Positions 7,630 through 16,324 of a stretch of 64,000 nucleotides of DNA are shown one piece after another (position 1 is the stretch's first letter; every line of letters begins with the position of its first letter). Source of the stretch: Desulfovibrio sp. JY. GTDB lineage: Bacteria; Desulfobacterota; Desulfovibrionia; Desulfovibrionales; Desulfovibrionaceae. The stretch spans positions 3,915,501-3,979,500 of the forward strand of contig CP082962.1 in NCBI GenBank assembly GCA_021730285.1. The letters run 5' to 3'. The notes under the pieces are model-generated. The model ran no database searches. It was not told the DNA's origin and worked only from the letters and a program-made list of their open reading frames with translations. Both the position numbers and the translations under genes were made by a program.

Positions 7630-8814
7630 ATGAGTACGGTCGAAGAAAACATCCTGGAAAGAGTCTCCGGTCTCGACGTCCTGGCCTTGGAACGCCTGCG
7701 GGACCACGCCGAAGCCTTGCTGGCCCGGAAATCCGATCGGCCGACGCACAGACGGCAGCATGGCGCACTGGGTCCCTGCCAGGCGGCGCTGTTTACGGTC
7801 CCAAACGACATCCGGCATCTGGAAACGGATCAGATCGAGCGTTTGACGGCCGCCTTCGACGAATGGCGCGACGCCGCCCGCACCGCCCCCATCCGCCGGG
7901 CCCGCGACCGCATGCGGCTGGTCTACCTGATGTTGCGCCACAGCGGCGGCAAGCTTGGGGAAGTGCTGGCGCTCAATGAGCGCACGGACATCGACCTGGC
8001 CCAGTCGACCGTGAGCTTCGGCGGGTCCGACCCCAACGAAGCCCCGCGCAAGGTGGTGGTGCCCAAGTCGCTGCTCGAGGAAGTGGTCCGATTCGCCGCA
8101 AGCCCCGCCAACAGGGGGATACGCGGCGAACTGTTCCGCCTCGACCCCGGGTTCGTACGCCGCAAGCTCTACGAGCAGGCGCGCCGGGCCGGCCTGCCCC
8201 CGGGCCGCGTCAGCCCCACGTCGTTGCGCCATTCCCGGGCGGTGGAGCTCCTTCGCGGCGGCGTTCCCCTGCCCGTTGTCCAGGTTATGCTCGGCCATTC
8301 CAGCCTAGTGCTCACGTCCATTTACTGTTCGTTTTCCGACCAGGACTGCCAGCGCATCGTCAACCATTGCGTCGCCAAGGAGAGCCGTGTGAAAACAAGC
8401 GCCCGCAACACATTTTTCGGTTCCGTCACCAGCGTGCGCAAGAGCCCGCTTTTAACCGAGGTTTCCCTGACCGCCCAAAATGGTTTCGAGATCGTCTCGG
8501 TCATCACCAACGAAAGCTTCGAGCGCCTGGGCCTGACCGAAGGCGGCCAGGTCACGGCCCTGGTCAAGGCCCCGTGGGTGCTTTTGGCCAAGGACGAGAA
8601 GATGGCCCGCACCAGCGCCCGCAACTGCTTCCCCGGCCGGGTGGTGAGCATCCGGGGCGACGGCGTGGCGGTGGAGATTATGGGACTCCTGGACGGCGGC
8701 ACGCCCATGTGCGCGCTTATCACCGCCGAATCCGTGGAAACCCTCGACATCAAGGAAGGCGACCAGATCTGGTTTTTCTTCAAGGCCTTCAGCGTGATCC
8801 TCAATATCGATTGA
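7630..8814 (+). CDS. tunR: TunR-type tungstate/molybdate-responsive regulator (tyrosine-recombinase fold plus two Mop domains)
   Basis: A 394-residue fusion. Residues about 90-245 have the catalytic-domain fold of XerC/XerD tyrosine recombinases; about 254-320 and 326-392 are two Mop/TOBE oxyanion-binding modules, each opening with TSARN.F.G.V as in ModE. This architecture is the published TunR family of sulfate reducers, which regulates mod genes in response to tungstate. The recombinase active site is eroded: the first Arg is K108, the His of HxxR is T197, while R200, H223 and Y232 remain, so DNA cutting is unlikely. The ATG at 7630 is chosen because earlier in-frame starts fall within the operator region. 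Divergent from the mod operon. Confidence 0.88.
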   Translation: MSTVEENILERVSGLDVLALERLRDHAEALLARKSDRPTHRRQHGALGPCQAALFTVPNDIRHLETDQIERLTAAFDEWRDAARTAPIRRARDRMRLVYLMLRHSGGKLGEVLALNERTDIDLAQSTVSFGGSDPNEAPRKVVVPKSLLEEVVRFAASPANRGIRGELFRLDPGFVRRKLYEQARRAGLPPGRVSPTSLRHSRAVELLRGGVPLPVVQVMLGHSSLVLTSIYCSFSDQDCQRIVNHCVAKESRVKTSARNTFFGSVTSVRKSPLLTEVSLTAQNGFEIVSVITNESFERLGLTEGGQVTALVKAPWVLLAKDEKMARTSARNCFPGRVVSIRGDGVAVEIMGLLDGGTPMCALITAESVETLDIKEGDQIWFFFKAFSVILNID

Positions 8815-8857
8815 CCGCGGCGCATCCGATCAGGCAAACGGACCCGCCTCCTCAAAA

Positions 8858-8893
8858 GAACGGCCCGGCGAAGCTCGCTTCGTCGGGCCGTTC
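8858..8893. terminator. Hairpin between convergent tunR and trpB2
   Basis: GAACGGCCCG and CGGGCCGTTC arms with an additional CGAAG/CTTCG inner stem, 44 nt after the tunR stop and 26 nt from the trpB2 stop. It lacks a good T-run, so it is a probable but not certain bidirectional terminator. Confidence 0.5.
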
Positions 8894-8918
8894 GCTTTGA
8901 CGCGTCGTATGCGCGCGA

Positions 8919-10262
8919 TCAGTCGACATCCGGGCAGGCCTTGAGCGCCTCGGTGATGTTGGACTCCGGATAGGCGTAATCGGTCAGCTTGCCTTGCAGA
9001 AAGGCGTCGTAGGAAGCCAGGTCGAGCAAGCCGTGGCCGGAATAGAGGAAGACCACGTTCTCGTCGGGTCCCGCCTGCTTGGCCGTCTCGATGGCGGCCT
9101 TGATGGCGTGGGAGGTTTCCGGGGCCGGCAAAAAACCTTCGGTGCGCAAAAAGAGCTGGGCCGCCTCGAAGCATTCTGTCTGGAAATAGGCCGTGGATTC
9201 CACGATGCCCTCGTTGGCCAGGTTGCACACGATGGGCGCGCCGCCGTGGTAGCGCAGTCCCCCGGCATGGATGGGCGCCGGCATGAAGGCATGGCCCAGG
9301 GTGTGCATCTTCAAAAGCGGCGTGAGCTTGGCCACGTCGCCGTAGTCGTAGCGGAACTGCCCCCGGGTAAGCGTCGGGCAGGCCTTGGGCTCCACGGCGA
9401 TAAAACGGATCTTCTCGCCCGCGAGCTTGCGGGGCAGAAACGGCAGCACCAGCCCGGCGAAGTTGCTGCCGCCGCCCACGCACCCGACCAGATAGTCGGG
9501 CTTGGCCCCGATCATGGCCAGCTGTTTTTCCACCTCCAGGCCGATGATGGTCTGGTGGTGCAGCACGTGGTTGAGCACGCTGCCAAGCGCATAACGGGTG
9601 TCGTCGTGGGTGACGGCGTCCTCCACGGCCTCGGAAATGGCAAGCCCCAGCGATCCCGTGCAGTCGGGGTCCTGGGCCAGCATCGCCCGGCCGGTCTTGG
9701 TGTTTTCCGAGGGCGAGGGGAAAATCTCGCCGCCGTAGGCGTTGATGAGAATGCGGCGATACGGCTTCTGGGTATAACTCACCTTGACCATGTACACCGT
9801 GCAGTCGAGGCCGAGCTGGGAACAGGCGAAAGACAGCGCCGTGCCCCACTGCCCGGCCCCGGTCTCGGTGCTGATGCGGCGCACGCCCTCCATCTTGTTG
9901 TAGTAGGCCTGGGGAATGGCGGTGTTGGGCTTGTGGGAACCGGCCGGAGAGACGGACTCGTTCTTATAGAAGATCTTGCATTTGACCCCGAGGGCCTTTT
10001 CCAGGCGCTCGGCCCGCACCAGCGGCGTCGGGCGGTAGAGGCGGTAGATATCCAGCACGGGCTCGGGAATGGGGAGCCAACGTTGTGAAGACAGTTCCTG
10101 CTCGATGACGGCCTTGGGGAAAATGAGCTCCAGCTGGGCGGGGTCCACGGGCTGCTTGGTCTGGGGATCGAGCGGCGGCGCCAGGGGAGTCGGCAGGTCA
10201 GGCAGGGCATTGTACCACTGCCGGGGCATCTCGCTTTCGGGAAGGGTGATTTTCAGCTCCAT
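8919..10262 (-). CDS. trpB2: TrpB2-type tryptophan synthase beta-like PLP enzyme
   Basis: A 447-residue fold-type II PLP enzyme of the TrpB2 branch, which condenses indole and serine to tryptophan. The Schiff-base lysine is K111 in AGSHKPNTA, followed by TrpB2-typical [10 protein letters not shown] and, later, a glycine-rich [11 protein letters not shown] phosphate-binding loop. It is about 50 residues longer than TrpB1 with the extended N-terminal lead of TrpB2 proteins. The ATG at 10262 has GGAGAG upstream and starts the conserved sequence; the frame continues open to 10349. No trpA is adjacent, which is common for TrpB2, often thought to salvage free indole. Confidence 0.93.
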   Translation of the reverse strand: MELKITLPESEMPRQWYNALPDLPTPLAPPLDPQTKQPVDPAQLELIFPKAVIEQELSSQRWLPIPEPVLDIYRLYRPTPLVRAERLEKALGVKCKIFYKNESVSPAGSHKPNTAIPQAYYNKMEGVRRISTETGAGQWGTALSFACSQLGLDCTVYMVKVSYTQKPYRRILINAYGGEIFPSPSENTKTGRAMLAQDPDCTGSLGLAISEAVEDAVTHDDTRYALGSVLNHVLHHQTIIGLEVEKQLAMIGAKPDYLVGCVGGGSNFAGLVLPFLPRKLAGEKIRFIAVEPKACPTLTRGQFRYDYGDVAKLTPLLKMHTLGHAFMPAPIHAGGLRYHGGAPIVCNLANEGIVESTAYFQTECFEAAQLFLRTEGFLPAPETSHAIKAAIETAKQAGPDENVVFLYSGHGLLDLASYDAFLQGKLTDYAYPESNITEALKACPDVD

Positions 10263-10472
10263 GCATCTCTCCGGATATGTTTTTTGTCGTGCAGGCCGTA
10301 ACGGCCCCGCCTTGCCGTCCTGTCCGCGCTGCTGCCGGACACGTCGCAAAGCCAGTCAGCTAAAACCGGCCGCTCCATGGTGTCAATACGCGCGAGGCAC
10401 TCGGCAACAGCGCTTTCCGTCCGTAAGCGGATCGGTTAGAAAAAACCGGCCCATACGCCAAAGGACACGGAC

Positions 10473-11219
10473 ATGAAACGATTCGCCTGCGCCCTTGCCC
10501 TTGTTTTCGCCTGCGCCCTGCCCGCCCGGGCCGGGGAAATCATTGTTTTCGCCGCCGCCAGCCTGACCAACGCCGTGGGGGAAATGGCCCCGCTTTTCGC
10601 CAAGCTGCATCCGGGCCTGACCGTGCGCGGGGAATACGCCGCCTCGGGCGCGCTGCTTGGACGCATGGACAACGGCGAGGCCTGCGACGTTTTTTTGAGC
10701 GCCGACACCCAGACCATGGACGCGGCCGCGGACAGGCGACGTATTGTCGCCACGACGCGCACGACCTTTGCCGGCAACGCCCTGGTCCTGGCCGTGCCGG
10801 CCGGCAACCCGGCCCATGTGACGGGCCTGGAATCGCTTTTTCGCGGCGGCGTGCAGCGCATCGGCGTGGGCAACCCCGAATCCGTGCCGGCCGGACGCTA
10901 TGCCAAACGGGCCCTGCAAAAACGGGCCATGTGGTTCGCCCTGACCAGCAAGCTCGTCTACTATCCATCCGTGCGCCACGTCCTGGCCGCCGTCAAAGCA
11001 AGCGACTGCGACGCCGGCTTCGTCTACGCTACCGACGCGGCCATCGCCGGCAAGGCCGTGGCCATCGCCGCCACCGTGCCGCTCGCGCCTCCGGTCACCT
11101 ATGCGGCGGCCGTCGCGGCCAAGGCCCCCAATCCCCAAGGGGCGGCCACGTTCCTCGCCTTCCTGGCCACGCCCGAAGCAAAGGCCATCCTCAGCCGCTT
11201 CGGCTTCACCGTTCCATGA
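10473..11219 (+). CDS. modA: Second molybdate-binding protein ModA (orphan)
   Basis: A 248-residue periplasmic binding protein with a 1-20 signal peptide (ALPARA cleavage) and the canonical ModA opening IIVFAAASLTNAVGEMAPLF, including the AAASL ligand loop. SD AAGGA is seven bases before the ATG. No permease or ATPase adjoins it, and I see no TCAC(C/G)-N14-CGTGA site in its 120-nt upstream region, so it may feed the ModBC encoded 5 kb away but under different control. It is more canonical than the ModA of that operon; the two could differ in preference for molybdate and tungstate. Confidence 0.88.
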   Translation: MKRFACALALVFACALPARAGEIIVFAAASLTNAVGEMAPLFAKLHPGLTVRGEYAASGALLGRMDNGEACDVFLSADTQTMDAAADRRRIVATTRTTFAGNALVLAVPAGNPAHVTGLESLFRGGVQRIGVGNPESVPAGRYAKRALQKRAMWFALTSKLVYYPSVRHVLAAVKASDCDAGFVYATDAAIAGKAVAIAATVPLAPPVTYAAAVAAKAPNPQGAATFLAFLATPEAKAILSRFGFTVP

Positions 11220-11232
11220 AAAGGGGAGAAAT

Positions 11233-11272
11233 GCGCCGGGGGGAAACCTTTTTAAAGGGTTTCCCCTCTCGC
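11233..11272 (+). repeat. Palindromic 3'-end element, copy 2 (degenerate)
   Basis: Begins 13 nt past the modA stop: imperfect GCGCCGGGGGGAAACC with AAAGGGTTTCCCCTCTCGC, then a CTTCCTCTCCTAAAA tail. It is a divergent member of the family first seen at 1950, in the same orientation relative to its gene. Confidence 0.6.
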
Positions 11273-11292
11273 ACTTCCTCTCCTAAAAGCAT

Positions 11293-11643
11293 TTATAGTT
11301 CCGGTGCGGCGGGGGGCACGAGGCAGATGAAGATAAGCGGTTCGTCGCCGGTATTTTGCATCTGGTGGGTGGCGTTTGGCGGGATGAAGGCCACGGACCC
11401 GGGTCCGATGTTTTTGCGCACACCGTCGCATTCCACCCAGCCCCGGCCGGAATGGACGAATTGCTGATGTTCCCAGGGATGGCTGTGGGCCGGAATGACG
11501 CCCCCCTTGGCCACCTCGATGACGCGCATGCAGAAATTGTCCGCGCCGTCGGCCTTGCCGATGACCACCCGGCCGGTCACGCCATGCATGGTGGCGGCGG
11601 TCAGTTCCCGGGCCGGGACCTCGTCGAATGTGATGCACTTCAT
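11293..11643 (-). CDS. Small cupin-domain protein
   Basis: A 116-residue single-domain cupin. Metal-binding motif 1 is visible as PAHSHPWEHQQFVHSG (residues about 51-66: two His, a third His and the following residues), and motif 2 as PPNATHQMQN. Such proteins bind a divalent metal and act as small dioxygenases, isomerases or ligand sensors; the substrate cannot be told. The start has GGAG nine bases upstream. It stands alone, converging on modA. Confidence 0.87.
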   Translation of the reverse strand: MKCITFDEVPARELTAATMHGVTGRVVIGKADGADNFCMRVIEVAKGGVIPAHSHPWEHQQFVHSGRGWVECDGVRKNIGPGSVAFIPPNATHQMQNTGDEPLIFICLVPPAAPEL

Positions 11644-11856
11644 GATCGTTACTCCCTTCCATCACGGCTTGCCCGGCCGGGCCGCGCATGGGGCGTGTCC
11701 CGACGCGGGGTTGTCTTCCGGGTACACGCCGCGCCCCGAAACGACAAGCCGCCCCCCGTTTTCCGCCTGCCCGACGAAAGATGCCGCCGGACCTTCCCTT
11801 TCCGCAGGGCATTGGCTAGCATGCGCCAACGTCACTTCCCTGCCCGGAGTTACCGC

Positions 11857-12702
11857 ATGTCCCGCATCCGACCCGCATTTGTCCTGCTGCTTGTCCTGGC
11901 CCTGACCGCCTGCGCGCCCAAGCCCCAAACCCGGCACGACGCCGCCAAAGCCAAGTCCACGGCCAAATCCGCCGCGAAGGCGCCCTCCTCCCAGCCGCCC
12001 CACCGGGTTGTCCTTGGCGAGCCGTTGCCGCCCGATGCGCCCGTTGCCCCGGCTCCGGCAGAGCAGTCGCCCTTTCAGCAGCCCCTTGCCCCCCCGGCGT
12101 CCGCTGCGCCGGCTCCTGTTGCCCAGGCGCCCGCGGAACAGATTCCGGCCCCGCCGGCGCCTTTGGCGCAGCCACCGGTCCAGGCGGACCCCGCCGCCGC
12201 GCCCCAGGGCGTTCCCATGTTCGGCGAGGCGTCCGCCCAGGTTCCCGGCACGGCAGCGCCCACGGGATTTGGCGGACTAGCCTGGGGAGCCTCGGCCAAA
12301 TCGACTCCGGGACTGGCCACCTACGAGGTGGACAAGGGAGCCGATGTGGTTACCTGCATCTGGCCCCAGGGTCCCAAGGACATCGCCGGCGCGCCCATCC
12401 GCGACGCTTTCTATGAATTTTTCAAAGACCGTTTCTACCATGTGTGGATCGATTTCGACGGCATGGGCACCTACAAAAAGGCGCTGGCTGGCCTGACCAA
12501 GGAGTTCGGCCCACCGACGGAAGAAAAGCCCGACCAATACTACCATTCCTGGAGCATCGGCGACGTCAACATCTACTGCGTTTTCCATCCCGCCGAAAAC
12601 GCGGGCGACGTGAGCTTTTTCTACCAGCCGCTCTACGAACCCATGATGGCGGCGAAAAAAGCGGCCGCTGCCCAAAAAGCCCCGAGGAGCCGCAAGAAAT
12701 GA
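11857..12702 (+). CDS. Proline/alanine-rich lipoprotein
   Basis: A 281-residue predicted lipoprotein: signal sequence with lipobox LTAC (Cys about residue 19), then a roughly 110-residue Ala/Pro-rich linker, then a compact C-terminal domain (about 133-260) with aromatic-rich strands that I cannot assign. The linker probably spans periplasm or peptidoglycan. The ATG at 11857 has CGGAG upstream; in-frame ATGs further upstream lack it. Its last codons overlap the start of the M32 peptidase (ATGA), so the two are coupled. The far C terminus is Lys/Arg/Ala-rich. Confidence 0.8.
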   Translation: MSRIRPAFVLLLVLALTACAPKPQTRHDAAKAKSTAKSAAKAPSSQPPHRVVLGEPLPPDAPVAPAPAEQSPFQQPLAPPASAAPAPVAQAPAEQIPAPPAPLAQPPVQADPAAAPQGVPMFGEASAQVPGTAAPTGFGGLAWGASAKSTPGLATYEVDKGADVVTCIWPQGPKDIAGAPIRDAFYEFFKDRFYHVWIDFDGMGTYKKALAGLTKEFGPPTEEKPDQYYHSWSIGDVNIYCVFHPAENAGDVSFFYQPLYEPMMAAKKAAAAQKAPRSRKK

Positions 12703-14207
12703 CCGCGCGCGAAGCCTACGACCGCCTGGTCGCCCATGGCCGGGCCAGCGCCGACATCGGCGCGGCGCTAAGCCTTTTGTCCTGGGACCAGCAGGTGATG
12801 CTGCCCGCCGCCGCCCATGCCGGCCGGGCCGCCCAGATCGGGGAGCTGACCGCCATCCTGCACCGCCGGGCCACGGACCCGGCCATCGGCGACTGGCTTG
12901 CGGCCTGCGAGAAATCGGAACTGACGGCCGTGCCGGCAAGTCCCGAGGCGGCCAACATCCGCGAATGGCGGCGGGATTACGACCTGGCCGTGAAAATCCC
13001 CCAGGACCTGGCCGTGGCCTTGGCCCGGGCGGCCAGCACCGGGCAGCGGGCCTGGGAGCTCGCCAGAAAAGACAACGATTTCCAAGCGTTCGCCCCACAG
13101 CTTAAAGAGCTACTTGAGCTTTCGAAACGGAAAGCGGAAGCCCTGGGCTATGCCGGCGAACCCTACGACGCCCTACTCGACGGCTTCGAGCCGGGGGAAA
13201 CGACCGCCACCATAACGCCGATCCTGGTTGAGCTGCGCGACGCGATCCGCGCCATCATGGACGCGGTGGCCGGCGCGCCGGTCCCAGCTCCCCTGCCCGG
13301 CGGGCCGTACCCGCTCGCGGATCAGGAAGCCTTTTTGGCCGAGGTGACCCGGCGCATCGGCCTGCCGCCCGAGGCCTCGCGCCTGGACGTGTCGGCTCAC
13401 CCCTTCTCGACCCAGATCGGCCCAGGCGATGTCCGCATTACCGTGCGCTACGACGCGGACGATTGCACCAAGGCGCTTTTCGGGGCCGTGCACGAGACCG
13501 GACATTCACTCTACAGCCTCGGCCATGACACCGGCGACGCCCGCCATGGCACCCCCATGGGCGAATACGTTTCGCTGGGCGTGCATGAATCCCAGTCCCG
13601 GCTCTGGGAAAACCAGGTGGCCCGGTCGTTGCCCTTCTGGGAACATTTCCTGCCGCTGGCCGGGAGGCATTTCCCGCAACTCACCGGAGTTGCGCCCGAA
13701 GCCGTGTTCAAGGCCGTCGGGGCGATCGCGCCGGGGCTTATCCGGGTGGACGCCGACGAGACGACCTACAACCTGCACATCGTGCTGCGTTTCGAGCTGG
13801 AGCTGGCCCTGGTGCGCGGCGATCTGGCCGTGGCCGACCTGCCCGGAGCCTGGAACGCGAAATCCGAGGAGATCCTCGGCATCGTGCCGCCGGACGACGC
13901 CTCCGGCTGCCTGCAGGACGTGCACTGGGCCACTGGAGCCTTCGGCTACTTCCCCACCTACAGCCTGGGCAACCTTTACGCCGCCTGTCTGTTCGAAGCG
14001 GCGGGCAAGGCCATCCCCGACCTGCCGCAACGCATGGCGGCCGGGGATTTCGGGGCGCTGCTCGCCTGGCTGCGCACGAACATCCACGAAAAGGGCCGCC
14101 TGCTCCGTCCGCGCGACCTGATCACTGCGGCAACGGGCCAAGCCCCGACAGCGGGACCGCTGATCCGGCACCTGCGAGCCAAGGCGGCGGCCATTTACGG
14201 CGTGTGA
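12699..14207 (+). CDS. M32 family metallocarboxypeptidase (carboxypeptidase Taq type)
   Basis: A 502-residue cytoplasmic metallopeptidase of family M32, which removes C-terminal residues from peptides. The HEXXH zinc motif is HETGH at residues 265-269, within FGAVHETGHSLY. An N-terminal LSWDQQVMLP motif is typical of the family, and the length matches it. It overlaps the lipoprotein stop by ATGA, and its 3' end overlaps the 3' end of the opposite-strand metallo-beta-lactamase-fold gene by 13 bp. A role in peptide turnover is likely; coupling with a lipoprotein is unexplained. Confidence 0.92.
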   Translation: MTAREAYDRLVAHGRASADIGAALSLLSWDQQVMLPAAAHAGRAAQIGELTAILHRRATDPAIGDWLAACEKSELTAVPASPEAANIREWRRDYDLAVKIPQDLAVALARAASTGQRAWELARKDNDFQAFAPQLKELLELSKRKAEALGYAGEPYDALLDGFEPGETTATITPILVELRDAIRAIMDAVAGAPVPAPLPGGPYPLADQEAFLAEVTRRIGLPPEASRLDVSAHPFSTQIGPGDVRITVRYDADDCTKALFGAVHETGHSLYSLGHDTGDARHGTPMGEYVSLGVHESQSRLWENQVARSLPFWEHFLPLAGRHFPQLTGVAPEAVFKAVGAIAPGLIRVDADETTYNLHIVLRFELELALVRGDLAVADLPGAWNAKSEEILGIVPPDDASGCLQDVHWATGAFGYFPTYSLGNLYAACLFEAAGKAIPDLPQRMAAGDFGALLAWLRTNIHEKGRLLRPRDLITAATGQAPTAGPLIRHLRAKAAAIYGV

Positions 14208-14827
14208 ACGCCTTTGGGCGCGAAGAAGGGATTGCGGGCCTTTTCCCGGCCCACGGTGGTCGACGGGCCATGGCCCGGGAAAATTTCCGTCGCGTCGGGG
14301 AGATTCAGGAGCCTGTCCCGGATGGAGGCCAGAAGCAGCGGACCGTCGCCGTAAGCCGCATCGGTGCGGCCCACGCTGCCGGCAAAAAGCGTGTCCCCGG
14401 TGAAGGCGATCAGGGAGCGCGGGAAAAAATAGGCCAGATGCCCCGGCGTATGCCCGGGCACGGGCAGGACCAGGCAAGGCTCGTCCAGAAAGACATGGCG
14501 TCCTGGGGGGATATCCTCGAAGGTGAAGGAGGGGCTCACCAGCCGCCCGCCCGGCGAGGCGATGCCGTCCCCGGCCAGAAAGGCGTCGGCGCAAGAGGCG
14601 TACACCGGCGCGCCCGTCTCCCGGACAAGTTTGGCCACGCCGAGTACATGGTCGTGATGCAGATGCGTGAGCAGCACGGCGGTAAGCGTGAGCCCACGCT
14701 TGCCGATCTCCCCCAGCACCAGCCCCGGCCGGCCGCCGCAGTCGACGACCACGGCCCGGCCGTCCTCCTTCCAAAGCAGGTAGGCGTTGACCTCGAGCGG
14801 GTCCATGCGAAAGGTCCGTATCAACAT
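14195..14827 (-). CDS. Metallo-beta-lactamase-fold hydrolase (glyoxalase II-like)
   Basis: About 210 residues with the full binuclear metal site: THLHHDH, the downstream His in VPGHTPGH, Asp in FTGDTLF and the last His in FPGHGP. The overall order matches hydroxyacylglutathione-hydrolase-like proteins, here probably acting on another thioester as glutathione is not typical of these bacteria. The start is uncertain: ATG 14827 begins the conserved MLIRTFRMDPL, but the best GGAGG is 19 nt away, and a TTG at 14869 is possible. Ends overlap the M32 gene by 13 bp on the opposite strand. Confidence 0.85.
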   Translation of the reverse strand: MLIRTFRMDPLEVNAYLLWKEDGRAVVVDCGGRPGLVLGEIGKRGLTLTAVLLTHLHHDHVLGVAKLVRETGAPVYASCADAFLAGDGIASPGGRLVSPSFTFEDIPPGRHVFLDEPCLVLPVPGHTPGHLAYFFPRSLIAFTGDTLFAGSVGRTDAAYGDGPLLLASIRDRLLNLPDATEIFPGHGPSTTVGREKARNPFFAPKGVHTP

Positions 14828-14910
14828 GCGGTTGCGGAAATTCCGTCCTCCCGGCAGTCTCGCTTGCAAGCCCCTTGCCGAACGGGCTTAAAGGCCTCCA
14901 GGAGCCAGAC

Positions 14911-16083
14911 ATGATCCTTTTTCGCGGCAACTGCCAGATGCAGTTTTGCGCCGAGGCGGCAACAGCTGCCGGGCTGCCGGCGAGCTTCGACTCCCTGGCC
15001 TCGCCCGTGACCCTGGCCCGGTCGCCGGGGTTCGTGCCGCCGCTTCTGGCGGAGATGATCGCCGCCGCCGGAGTGGGGGAATACCTGCACACCAGGGCGC
15101 TTGCCGCCCAGTTCCTGCCCCCGGCGGCCGAGCCTCGTCCCGAGGCCCTGGTGGTCAACCTCTTTCACGAAAATACCCCTCTTTTTCTGCACAATAGCGA
15201 CGGGCACGCCTTCTACATCGATCCCCGGTCCCTGGATGCCGCGCCGGCTTTCGGCCGCTTCATCCGCCGCCACTACCGCACCATCGCGCCCAATCCCGCA
15301 ACCTATTGCGACCGGCTGGCGAGCATGCTGCTGGCCTGGCGGGAAGCCCTGCCCGAAGCGCCGCTTATCGTGTGCGGCCGGATGTCACACTTTCCGGGCC
15401 TTGGCCCCGCGCCCCACTCCTATTTGCAAGGCTGGGGCGCGGCCTGCTTTGGCGCGGGCCGGGAATTCGCGGCCTGGGCGGCCAGCCTCCCGGGCGTCCA
15501 TTTTCTCGATGCCGACCGGATCATGGCCGGGGTGATGGCCCGAAGCGGCACGCCTGTGGAGGCGCATTTCCCGTTTCTGCGCATCCAAACGGCCGAGGCC
15601 GGGAGGCTGGCCATAAGCCGGGACCTGGAGCATGCCGGCGGGCTGTGGCCGGCGATTGTCGCCAAAGTAAAAGCGTTGCTGGAGACGGGTCAGGTGACCT
15701 ACACCCCGGCCGAGGTTGTGCCCGGAAGCTGGGAGCGGCCCTTTGCGCCCGAGCGCCTGGACGATGGGGCCATGCTCCCCCTGCTCATCAGCGGCTCCAA
15801 CTACAAGGCGGCCCGGGCGGTGGGCCAGTTTTTCTTCCGGCCGGAAACCGACTTCACCGGGCTTCTGGTCACGGCGGCCCCGTACATGCCGGTATGCCAC
15901 AACCTGCTGTCCATGGTGCGGGCCTACGGCCGATGGCGCAAGAACCCGGCCCTGGCCGGCTGGTGCGAGGCCCATGCCCGCACGGCCGCGACGTTCACGG
16001 CCAACGGCGAGGCCTACCGCCGGGAGTACCTGGGAAAAATCGCGGAACTTGCCCGGATGCTTCTTGCCCCCGGGAGTGTTTAA
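14911..16083 (+). CDS. GNCQ-motif (WcbI-like) protein
   Basis: A 390-residue protein opening MILFRGNCQMQF. The N-terminal GNCQ loop is the hallmark of WcbI-like proteins, an SGNH-hydrolase-related fold linked to capsule or sugar-modification loci. GGAG lies six bases before the ATG. It stands alone, away from any polysaccharide cluster, though a D-Ala-D-Ala carboxypeptidase and a polysaccharide deacetylase follow downstream. Assignment rests on the motif only; activity unknown. Confidence 0.65.
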   Translation: MILFRGNCQMQFCAEAATAAGLPASFDSLASPVTLARSPGFVPPLLAEMIAAAGVGEYLHTRALAAQFLPPAAEPRPEALVVNLFHENTPLFLHNSDGHAFYIDPRSLDAAPAFGRFIRRHYRTIAPNPATYCDRLASMLLAWREALPEAPLIVCGRMSHFPGLGPAPHSYLQGWGAACFGAGREFAAWAASLPGVHFLDADRIMAGVMARSGTPVEAHFPFLRIQTAEAGRLAISRDLEHAGGLWPAIVAKVKALLETGQVTYTPAEVVPGSWERPFAPERLDDGAMLPLLISGSNYKAARAVGQFFFRPETDFTGLLVTAAPYMPVCHNLLSMVRAYGRWRKNPALAGWCEAHARTAATFTANGEAYRREYLGKIAELARMLLAPGSV

Positions 16084-16235
16084 GATTATCAAACGCCTCG
16101 TTTGAGAATTTCAAACCGGTCTTGGAGGCGGTCCGAAACGGTTCGCCCCATCCTGCGCGGGCGTTTATCGCCCTGATTCAAAACCCAAGTTTTGTCGGCC
16201 TGTTATCGCAGCGCCCGCCTTCCACGCGGGGTTTG

Positions 16236-16251
16236 TGGCATGGTTCGTGCT
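16236..16251 (+). promoter_or_regulatory. Candidate sigma-54 promoter upstream of dacA
   Basis: TGGCATGGTTCGTGCT has the invariant GG and GC dinucleotides ten bases apart and resembles the -24/-12 consensus TGGCACG-N4-TTGCW with two mismatches. It lies about 75 nt upstream of the dacA start. No enhancer-binding site or activator is evident. Confidence 0.4.
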
Positions 16252-16324
16252 GCCTGTGGAAAACATTTGGGGAAGGGCTTTCACTCGCAGGAGTTGTATG
16301 ATTTTTTTAAACGGGGAGGCGTCA

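Noticed and set aside
7630-8814. Phage integrase or integron recombinase, implying a mobile element
   Set aside because: The domain is fused to two Mop modules, has lost catalytic residues and is divergent from mod genes, so it is a regulator. No attachment sites or phage genes are near.
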